Below the pieces are notes generated by a model. The model was not told the DNA's origin. It saw only the letters and a list, made by a program, of their open reading frames with translations, and made no database searches. Positions 8,415-15,156 of a stretch of 39,228 bases of DNA are shown one piece after another; position 1 is the stretch's first letter; each line of letters begins with the position of its first letter. Made by a program: the position numbers and the translations under genes. Origin of the DNA: QWOP01 sp003669605 (lineage in GTDB: Bacteria; Planctomycetota; Planctomycetia; Pirellulales; UBA1268); the NCBI GenBank assembly GCA_947481985.1, contig CANKIK010000027.1:1-39228 (forward strand), read 5' to 3'.

Positions 8415-8569
8415 CACACTTCCTCCGCGGATGCCCCGGAGACAACTGCGCTCGCTTTGTCCCTTGAGACTCAAAGACAGGGTTTGAACAAGACAGGGCT
8501 GCAACCGCCGCCCAAAGATTTAACTGCCGCCAAAGGTAAAAGTTGCTGGTGTGCAGAGGGTGATGGACC

Positions 8570-9739
8570 TCATCCCCCACTCTCAAACGCCTTCCGCAGT
8601 CGCTCCAGGGCGATTTCCAGCCGGGGGGTTGGGCAGGCAAGGTTCAAGCGGATGAAGCCCGGGGCTCCGAAGTCACGTCCGTCGGAGGGCCCCAGGCCGG
8701 CCGCCACGCAGGCCGCAAACGGATCGGGAATCCCCGTCTCCCGGCAGTCAATCCAAACCAGATACGTCGCCTGCGGACGGGTGGCGGTGAGCCCGGGGAT
8801 GGCGGCCACCGTCGCCAAGACGCGGTCGCGATGGTCGGCCAGCAGCGCCACGAGCCGCCGCCGCCAGGGGTCGCCATGCAGCCAGGCCGCTTTTGCAGCG
8901 GCATAGCCAAGCGCATTGACCATCGGCACGAGCCCTCCTCCTGCCCCCCGCCAGCGCTTCCGCTCACTGGCATCGGGGATGATCGCCGCAGCGCACCCCA
9001 GGCCGGCGAGATTCCAGGTCTTCGACGGGGCGACGAGCGTGATGCACGCTGCCGCGGCCGGATGGTCGAGACTCGCAAACGGGATGTGGGGGATGTCGTC
9101 GAGGATGAGATCCGACCAGATCTCGTCGCTCACCACCCGGATCGAAAACCGGGCGGCGAAGTCAGCGATCGCCAAGAGATCGGCGCGCGAAAAGACAGTG
9201 CCGGTGGGATTGTGGGGATGACAGAGCCAGAGGATTTTTGTCCGCGGCGTGACGGCGGCTGTGAGGGCATCGTGGTCGATCGACCAGCCGCTCGGCGCAC
9301 TGGCATCCCGCGCCAGCGGCACGCGCGTGCTGGTCCGTCCGGCTCCGCCGGGAAGCGAGAGAAATGGCGGATAGACGGGAGAAAATGTGAGGATCTCCTC
9401 GCCGGGCCCTGCGAGGAGCCGGGCGGAGAGCGCCAGCCCCGTAACGACGCCGGGGGTGCCGACGACGGTGGCCGGGTCGATCGACCAGCCGTGAAGGGCC
9501 TGGAGGTGGGCCGCGAGGGCGGGGGCGAAGCCGGGGGGATCGGCGGTGTACCCAAACACGCCGTGCGCCACGCGGGCCTGGATCGCCCCCAGGATCTCGG
9601 GGGGGGATGGAAAATCCATGTCGGCGACCCACACCGGGATCACATCCTGGCCGGGCCAGCGGTCCCATTTCTCCGCGCCGGTGTGATGCCGGTCGGGGCA
9701 GTCGGCGAACGCCGGATCGGGAATGCGGGGCGTAGACAT
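8570..9739 (-). CDS. MalY/PatB-type PLP-dependent C-S lyase or aminotransferase
   Basis: 389 residues from the ATG at 9739; the 76 codons open upstream look non-coding. It is a fold-type I PLP enzyme. The N-terminal motif VIPVWVADMDFPSPPEI and the YTADPPGFAPALAAHL segment are typical of cystathionine beta-lyase MalY/PatB. Active-site residues seen are N177 in HPHNPTG, D205 in VVSDEIWSD, Schiff-base lysine K240 in APSKTWNLAGL, and the carboxylate-binding Arg in FIRLNLACP near the C-terminus. Likely reaction: cleavage of cystathionine or another cysteine S-conjugate to a thiol, pyruvate and ammonia, in the cytoplasm. An aminotransferase activity cannot be excluded. Its promoter should lie in the 203-bp gap shared with the divergent ECF sigma gene. 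Confidence 0.88.
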   Translation of the reverse strand: MSTPRIPDPAFADCPDRHHTGAEKWDRWPGQDVIPVWVADMDFPSPPEILGAIQARVAHGVFGYTADPPGFAPALAAHLQALHGWSIDPATVVGTPGVVTGLALSARLLAGPGEEILTFSPVYPPFLSLPGGAGRTSTRVPLARDASAPSGWSIDHDALTAAVTPRTKILWLCHPHNPTGTVFSRADLLAIADFAARFSIRVVSDEIWSDLILDDIPHIPFASLDHPAAAACITLVAPSKTWNLAGLGCAAAIIPDASERKRWRGAGGGLVPMVNALGYAAAKAAWLHGDPWRRRLVALLADHRDRVLATVAAIPGLTATRPQATYLVWIDCRETGIPDPFAACVAAGLGPSDGRDFGAPGFIRLNLACPTPRLEIALERLRKAFESGG

Positions 9740-9942
9740 GCGGAGATAACCGGAAAAAAGGAGAATTGAGGAGCCAGGGCAGATGGAAAACGACTCCGTT
9801 GTAACGGATCGCGTGCCGTCCCGTGCTCCAAGCGTAGGCCCCAGACACTTGCGCGGTGAATCCCGGGCGTGCGAAAGAGAGGGCCCGGGCCTCTGACGTA
9901 TCCGGGGCAGGTCGCTGCCGACGTGGAAGAAGGAGACCTCCG
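9740..9942. promoter_or_regulatory. Divergent promoter region between the C-S lyase and ECF sigma genes
   Basis: 203 bases between two start codons pointing away from each other, so promoters for both must lie here. The only notable element is the inverted repeat CCGTTGTAACGG at 9796-9807, a possible operator. No consensus sigma-70 pair is evident. Confidence 0.4.
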
Positions 9943-10596
9943 ATGCAATCAGCGCTGGTTGGCCCACTCGCCGTTGGCGGGGGGGCGACGGATCGGCCGG
10001 CGTCTACCGCAGACGACCTGCATGCCTGGGTGATGGAGGCGGTGGAACGCTACGAGGGGGCGCTGCTGCGCTATGCGCGGCGGCTGGTAGGCGATCTCGA
10101 TCTCGCCCAGGACGCAGTCCAGCACACGTTCCTGAAGCTGTGCGGTGAATCACAGGCGACGCTCGAACACCGGCTCGGCCCCTGGCTGTTCGCCGTCTGC
10201 CGCAACCGCGCCGTCGATCATCTCCGCCGCGGTGGCCGTGAGCGGTCAGTGTCGTCGTCAGCGTTCCTCGATCACAGCCCGCATTCGGGCCATGAACAGG
10301 CTCCTCCCGCCAGCCGCGAGGCCGATCCGGCGATGGCTGCGGAGGCGCACGATCTCGCCGCCCGGCTCCACGACCTGCTCGCCGACTTGCCGCCGCCCCA
10401 AGCCGAGGCGATCGAATTGTGGTGCCAGGGATTCTCCTACCGGCAGATCGCTGAGATCACCGGCCGCCAGGAAGGGAACGTCCGCGTCCTCGCGCACCGC
10501 GGCCTCACGAAGCTCCGCGCCCATCCACTCGTCCGTCGCTTGCTGGCCGACCTGCCGCAGCCGCGCCCCCCGCACTCCCAGGAGGTGACCCGATGA
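9943..10596 (+). CDS. ECF-type RNA polymerase sigma factor
   Basis: 217 residues. The ATG at 9943 has a good ribosome site (AAGGAG, 8 bases upstream); an earlier in-frame ATG at 9856 has none and would add 29 Arg-rich residues. Region 2 is at about 30-100 (YEGALLRYARRLVGDLDLAQ, DAVQHTFLKLC) and region 4 at about 150-200 (LPPPQAEAIELWCQGFSYRQ, then IAEITGRQEGNVRVLAHRGL). Between them lies a Ser-rich linker. It directs RNA polymerase to a dedicated promoter set. The stop overlaps the start of the anti-sigma/VWA gene (ATGA at 10593-10596), so sigma and anti-sigma are coupled, as is usual for ECF pairs. Confidence 0.95.
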   Translation: MQSALVGPLAVGGGATDRPASTADDLHAWVMEAVERYEGALLRYARRLVGDLDLAQDAVQHTFLKLCGESQATLEHRLGPWLFAVCRNRAVDHLRRGGRERSVSSSAFLDHSPHSGHEQAPPASREADPAMAAEAHDLAARLHDLLADLPPPQAEAIELWCQGFSYRQIAEITGRQEGNVRVLAHRGLTKLRAHPLVRRLLADLPQPRPPHSQEVTR

Positions 10597-13205
10597 CACG
10601 CGAAAAAAACCCGCCCGACGCTTTTCACGACCAGTCGCCGAGTGCCGACGAACGTCTCCGCGCTCTTCTCGGCGACGGCCTCGAGGGCGTGCCGGTGACT
10701 GCGGACGAGGAAGCCGCGGCTGGGCTCACCGCCCACGCGCTCGGCGAACTTTCCCCCGCGGAGGTTGCCGAGATCGAGCGGCGGCTGGCCGGCGCTGCTG
10801 GTAGCGACCAGCGGACCACGGTCCGTGAGTTGGGCGTGATTGGCGAGGCGCTGCGGAAGCCCGCGGCGGTGGCAACCGGCCTGCGGGCACCGGTCGGGTC
10901 GGCGGCCATCCGCACGGCGGTGACCGCGGCCCTCGCTGCTGGCGACCACACGACGCACCAGTCGCCTGGCGCCGCTGCCCAAGGAGCACTCGCCGCGCCC
11001 CGCGCCAGGCGCGGTCTGTTTGCGTCGGGGGCGCTTTCGTCACTCCCCATGCTCGTGGCCGCTGGCAGTACGGCCGCGGCAGTGCTCGCCGTGATCATGG
11101 TCCAGGAGCAGGCCAATCGAGTGACTTTGGAAGAGCGGGTGGCCCACGATGCGGCTCAGACCGTCGTCTTCGATCGCCGGGCAAGTCCGCTGGCGGCGGC
11201 GCCTTCTGCCACTGCGGCACCTGTCAGACGTGGCCAACCGGGAGACACGGCAGCGTCAGTGGCGGTAGTCTTGGACGACGCCCGGCCGAGTGAGGCTGAT
11301 AAGTCCTTTGACGCCGAGTTTGGCAGCCAGTCGATCCCGGCGGCCGATGCCCTCCCGGCATCCGCTCCGGTAGCGATTCTCGCCCTTCCCGCGCTTGAGG
11401 TGAACAAGGCGATGCAAGGCGCTGGGGCGCAGAAGCCCCAAAGCGGCAGCGGAATCGAGGGTCAGCAAGCGGCGCGTGCCCGAGGGGCTTCGCTTCCAGA
11501 GCCGCTTTTCAAAGCGCCTCCGGCGAACCTCGACGCCGCTTTGTCGCTGGCCAGCGAGCAACGCCAAGGACTCTCGGAGTCCTTGGCGTATCGTAGCCAT
11601 GAGCTCGCCCGCGAGTCTGCGCTTTCGGACGCCAGAGACGGATCGGGACTCGAGGATCAGAAATCGATCCCGGACCGTCGTCGCGAGCCCCAGCAGGCCT
11701 TAGCCCAACTCGATCGCAATTTTGCTTCTCGGGGGACAGAGCGCTACGGCAAGTTTGTCGAGAATGCCTTTCGCCATCCGCAGGAGCAACCCCTCTCGAC
11801 GTTCTCGATCGACGTCGACACAGCGAGCTACGCGCTGGTCCGCCGGTTCCTTCACGACCGGCAACTGCCCCCTCCCGATGCAGTCCGACTCGAGGAGATG
11901 CTCAACTATTTTTCCTACGACGACGCGCTGCCAGAAGGGGACGATCCTTTCTCGGTGTCGCTCGAGACGGCTGCCTGCCCATGGCGCGCGGGGCACAGGC
12001 TTGTCCGTGTGGGGCTCAAAGGTCGCGAGATCGCCGCCGCCGCCCGGCCCGGCACGAGCCTGGTGTTCCTCGTCGATGTGTCGGGATCGATGAACGAGCC
12101 CAACAAGCTGCCGCTGGTGAAGCAGAGCCTGTCGATGCTCGTCGAGCAACTCACCGAGAATGACACAGTCACGATCGTCACCTACGCCGGCGACGCTGGG
12201 CTCAAACTGGCGCCGACCAGTGGCGAAAAAAAGGGACGGATCCGGGCGGCGATCGACGCCCTCTCCGCCGGTGGTTCCACCAACGGCTCGGCCGGGATCG
12301 AAATGGCCTACTCCCAGGCCGCCGCGGCTTTTGTGAAGGGGGGTTCCAATCGTGTGGTCCTGGCGACCGACGGCGATCTCAACGTCGGCGTCACCAGCGA
12401 CGCGGCGCTTGTGGAATTGATCAAACACAAAGCTTCTGGTGGCGTGTTCCTTACCGTCCTCGGCTTTGGTGAGGGGAATCTCCAAGATGAAAAGATGGAA
12501 AAACTGGCCGACAACGGCAACGGGCTCTATGCCTACATCGACGGTGCCCGCGAGGCGCGAAAAGTGCTCGTCGAGCAGCTCACTGGAAGCACGGTGACGA
12601 TCGCCAAGGATGTGAAGATCCAGGTGGAGTTCAATCCCACGCAGGTCGCCGCCTACCGGCTCCTCGGCTACGAAAACCGGATCATGGCCACGGAGGATTT
12701 TCGTGACGACACAAAGGACGCCGGCGAGATCGGCGCCGGTCATGGCGTCACGGCGCTCTACGAGATCGTGCCCATCGCTACCGCAGCCCAAAGCCCCGTG
12801 GGGCCTGAGCCACTCAAGTATCAGCCCCAGAGCCCGGTGGCGGCCAAGCCGGAGCCGGCACCGGCCGACGGGGGGCCGATCTCGAGCGAACTGCTCACAG
12901 TCAAGCTCCGCTGGAAGGCGCCGCATGGCGACACGAGCACCCTCCGCGAGTTTCCGCTGGAGGACTCGGGTGCCACCTTTGAAAACGCCTCGACAAACCT
13001 CCGCTTCGCTGCGGCCGTCGCCCAGTTCGGGATGCTGTTGCGTGGCAGCGAGCACCGGGGGCAGGCGACGCTGGCCCACGTCACCGCCACGGCGGCGGGG
13101 GCACTCGGCACCGATCCGGGTGGCCTGCGGGCAGAGTTTTTGGATCTGGTCCGCGAGGCGGGGGCGCTGGTGCCGCAGCCGGGTGGGGCCGGGCCGCGGG
13201 ACTAA
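10593..13205 (+). CDS. Anti-sigma-like membrane protein fused to a VWA domain (YfbK-like)
   Basis: 870 residues. Residues 1-145 are cytoplasmic and resemble a planctomycete anti-sigma region (LTAHALGELSPAEVAEIERR), with no zinc H-x3-C-x2-C motif. One membrane helix lies at about 150-170. A low-complexity Ala/Ser/Arg linker fills 180-375. The periplasmic part starts at RYGKFVENAFRHP (385), the von Willebrand N-terminal region of the E. coli YfbK family. The VWA domain spans about 488-660 with a complete MIDAS DVSGSM (D495, S497, S499) and LATDGDLNVG. The C-terminal 110 residues match DUF3520. Likely role: membrane-anchored regulator of the upstream sigma factor, with the metal-dependent VWA domain binding a partner outside. 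The linker is interrupted by a 13-bp perfect hairpin in the DNA (11561-11589). Confidence 0.9.
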   Translation: MTREKNPPDAFHDQSPSADERLRALLGDGLEGVPVTADEEAAAGLTAHALGELSPAEVAEIERRLAGAAGSDQRTTVRELGVIGEALRKPAAVATGLRAPVGSAAIRTAVTAALAAGDHTTHQSPGAAAQGALAAPRARRGLFASGALSSLPMLVAAGSTAAAVLAVIMVQEQANRVTLEERVAHDAAQTVVFDRRASPLAAAPSATAAPVRRGQPGDTAASVAVVLDDARPSEADKSFDAEFGSQSIPAADALPASAPVAILALPALEVNKAMQGAGAQKPQSGSGIEGQQAARARGASLPEPLFKAPPANLDAALSLASEQRQGLSESLAYRSHELARESALSDARDGSGLEDQKSIPDRRREPQQALAQLDRNFASRGTERYGKFVENAFRHPQEQPLSTFSIDVDTASYALVRRFLHDRQLPPPDAVRLEEMLNYFSYDDALPEGDDPFSVSLETAACPWRAGHRLVRVGLKGREIAAAARPGTSLVFLVDVSGSMNEPNKLPLVKQSLSMLVEQLTENDTVTIVTYAGDAGLKLAPTSGEKKGRIRAAIDALSAGGSTNGSAGIEMAYSQAAAAFVKGGSNRVVLATDGDLNVGVTSDAALVELIKHKASGGVFLTVLGFGEGNLQDEKMEKLADNGNGLYAYIDGAREARKVLVEQLTGSTVTIAKDVKIQVEFNPTQVAAYRLLGYENRIMATEDFRDDTKDAGEIGAGHGVTALYEIVPIATAAQSPVGPEPLKYQPQSPVAAKPEPAPADGGPISSELLTVKLRWKAPHGDTSTLREFPLEDSGATFENASTNLRFAAAVAQFGMLLRGSEHRGQATLAHVTATAAGALGTDPGGLRAEFLDLVREAGALVPQPGGAGPRD
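11561..11589 (+). repeat. 13-bp-stem perfect hairpin inside the VWA gene
   Basis: ACGCCAAGGACTC, a TCG loop, then the exact complement. It lies in the part of the gene coding for the low-complexity linker (about residues 323-333) and is translated in frame. Such a long perfect stem in coding DNA is unusual and could be an inserted palindromic element or an mRNA structure. Confidence 0.6.
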
Positions 13206-13217
13206 ATTCGATCCCAT

Positions 13218-13640
13218 TCATTCGTGATGGCACTCGATGATCCGTGCCACGGCGGCCAGCCGGCCGAGGGCCAGCAGGACTTCGCGGAAGTGCGGCTGGT
13301 GGGTCGAGCCGATGCAGAGACACTCATGGGGCTGGGCGCCGATCCTGCCGCGTGAACCGGGCATGAATTCGACGCTGGCGTCGATCCGCTTGACGGCGGC
13401 CCGGTCTTCAGGAGTGTTGGGAATGGAAAACTCGTAGTCCACCGCCACCTGACCGCCGGGGGGCCCACGGAGGCCGTCGGCGTCGAGGGAATCGAGATCG
13501 AATTCGATCTTGGCCCGTGGATTGTTGGCCGCCAAGCCCGGCTGGCCGCAGCCGGCCAGGAACAGGGCCGGAAGCACGATGAGCAGTCCCGCGGCCCAGA
13601 CGGCGACGAGGATGGCGACTCGCGGTGGGAACAGACGCAT
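13218..13640 (-). CDS. Small conserved lipoprotein of unknown function
   Basis: 140 residues from the ATG at 13640; an ATG at 13673 would add 11 residues, and neither has a clear ribosome site. Residues 1-31 form a lipoprotein signal with a long hydrophobic stretch and lipobox FLAGC, so C31 should be lipidated. The mature part has LDADGLRGPPGGQVAVDYEF, RIDASVEFMPGSRGRIG, then HECLCIGSTHQPHF and a C-terminal IIECHHE. It looks like a small conserved family that I cannot name; the RGPP, SRGRIG and CIGSTHQP stretches look conserved. The His/Cys residues near the C-terminus could bind a metal. It is the last gene of the run DUF1549-DUF1501-lipoprotein and probably sits in the same envelope compartment. 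Confidence 0.75.
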   Translation of the reverse strand: MRLFPPRVAILVAVWAAGLLIVLPALFLAGCGQPGLAANNPRAKIEFDLDSLDADGLRGPPGGQVAVDYEFSIPNTPEDRAAVKRIDASVEFMPGSRGRIGAQPHECLCIGSTHQPHFREVLLALGRLAAVARIIECHHE

Positions 13641-13690
13641 CGAGGGTCTCGCGCAGGGGAGGAGACTAGACATCCGGCGGGGGACACAAC

Positions 13691-15127
13691 TTACGCGCCA
13701 AAGATCGCCTCGACCGCCCGCCCCTTGCCATCCTCGGTCGCGTAAAACGGCCGCCCCTCGATATCGAAGACGGTCTTCGGGCTCATTCCCAGGGCGGTAA
13801 ACAGCGTGGCATGGAGATCGGTAATCGGGACCGGATTTTCCACGGCGAGGCAGGGGCGCTCGTCGGCGGTCTTTCCATACACAAAACCTTTCTTCACGCC
13901 GCCGCCAAACAGGGCCACCGTCGAACCACCGGTGAAGTGGCGGTGCTGGCCGTAGTGGTTGGGCTCGAGCAAAAAATCCTTCGGGGAACTCGCCTGGTCT
14001 GTCGCCTTCGAGCCGGGCCGGCCTTCGGTGATCATGTCGCGGCTGAACTCGCTGGCGATGACGACGAGCGTCCGCTCGAGGAGGCCGCGGGCCTCGAGAT
14101 CGCGGATCAGCGTGGCGATGGGGCGGTCGATCTCGTTGTGCATCCGGTTCACTGTCTCGTGGCCGCGCTCGTGGGTGTCCCAGTGGACAAAGGGGATGTA
14201 TTCGGTTGTCACCTCGACATACCGGGCGCCGTTCTCGACGAGCCGCCGGGCCAGCAGGCAGCCCCGGCCAAACCGGCCGGTGTCGTACTGCTCGAGCACC
14301 TCCTTCGGTTCGAGCGTGATATCGAAGGCCTCGCGCTCCTTTGCCGCCAGGAGGCGATGGGCCTTGTCGAGGCTCCGCAGCATCGACTCCTGGTGGTAGT
14401 CGCTTGTAAACGCCTGTCCAGGCGCGGCCGCCACGAGTCTTTTGTAGTGCTGATAGCGATCGGCAAACCTGCCCGGCTCCATCCCCTTCGGCGGCCGGAC
14501 GGCCAGCGCCGCCTCCTCGGGGAAGGGGAGATTCATGGGACCAAATTCGCTGCCAAAGAAACCGGCGGTGGTGAAGGCCTTGATCTCCTCGTTCTCGCCG
14601 ATCCCCTCGAGCCGCTGGCCGATGTTGATGAAGGCCGGCATGGTCGGATTGCGGGGCCCGAGGACCCGCGCCATCCAGGCGCCGATGTGCGGGCAGGCCA
14701 CCGTCTGCGGCGGCACGTAGCCGGTGTGCCAGTGATATTGATGGCGCGAGTGGAGAATGCTGCCGAGATCGGGCTGCACATGGGAGCGGATGAGCGTGCC
14801 GCGATCGAGGACACTGGCGATCTGTTCGAGCCCCTCACAGATCTGCACGCCGTCAACCGCGGTGGGGATCGCTGGAAAGGTGCTGATGCAGTCGGCGACC
14901 GCGAGCCCCTTTTCAAACGGTTTATATTTTTTCGGGTCGAGGTTGTCAGGGGCGGCCATCCCGCCGGCCATCCAGAGGACGATGATCGCGTCGGCTTTTG
15001 CACGCGGATGCTCGATCAGTTCCTCGGCCAGGAGCCGCGGCTGCGGCAGGGCGAGCGTGGCCGTCGCTGCCGCTGCGAGACTTCTGAGAAACTCACGGCG
15101 TTCGGGGCTGGTGCGGCGGGAGTGCAT
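13691..15127 (-). CDS. DUF1501 family secreted protein (second of three)
   Basis: 478 residues. The N-terminus carries a clear Tat signal, ERREFLRSLAAAATATLALP, with the R-R-x-F-L core. The alkaline-phosphatase-superfamily body follows: IIVLWMAGGMAAPDNLDPKK, SHVQPDLGSILHSRHQYHWH and GRGCLLARRLVENGARYVEV. It differs from the other two copies: the usual EFGRTP...GRDH segment is replaced by ASEFSRDMITEGRPGSKATD followed by PNHYGQHRHFTGG. It therefore belongs to a distinct subgroup and may have other metal ligands or substrate. It lies 29 bases downstream of the DUF1549/DUF1553 gene and is probably co-transcribed with it and the following lipoprotein. The substrate is unknown. Confidence 0.92.
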   Translation of the reverse strand: MHSRRTSPERREFLRSLAAAATATLALPQPRLLAEELIEHPRAKADAIIVLWMAGGMAAPDNLDPKKYKPFEKGLAVADCISTFPAIPTAVDGVQICEGLEQIASVLDRGTLIRSHVQPDLGSILHSRHQYHWHTGYVPPQTVACPHIGAWMARVLGPRNPTMPAFINIGQRLEGIGENEEIKAFTTAGFFGSEFGPMNLPFPEEAALAVRPPKGMEPGRFADRYQHYKRLVAAAPGQAFTSDYHQESMLRSLDKAHRLLAAKEREAFDITLEPKEVLEQYDTGRFGRGCLLARRLVENGARYVEVTTEYIPFVHWDTHERGHETVNRMHNEIDRPIATLIRDLEARGLLERTLVVIASEFSRDMITEGRPGSKATDQASSPKDFLLEPNHYGQHRHFTGGSTVALFGGGVKKGFVYGKTADERPCLAVENPVPITDLHATLFTALGMSPKTVFDIEGRPFYATEDGKGRAVEAIFGA

Positions 15128-15156
15128 GGGGAGGACTTCCGAAGGGGGACCAAGAC

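Noticed and set aside
8474..8498. AAGACAGGG repeated twice, 16 bases apart, upstream of the first DUF1549 gene
   Set aside because: Too short to separate from chance; could be an operator but nothing else supports it.
7410..8906. 498-codon open frame on the plus strand across DUF1549 and the C-S lyase end
   Set aside because: It spans the end of one real gene, a non-coding gap and the start of another; no recognisable protein.
11700..13217. 505-codon open frame on the minus strand opposite the VWA gene
   Set aside because: Typical high-GC antisense shadow: Arg/Asp/His-rich, no domain, and the plus-strand frame has a complete MIDAS and family domains.
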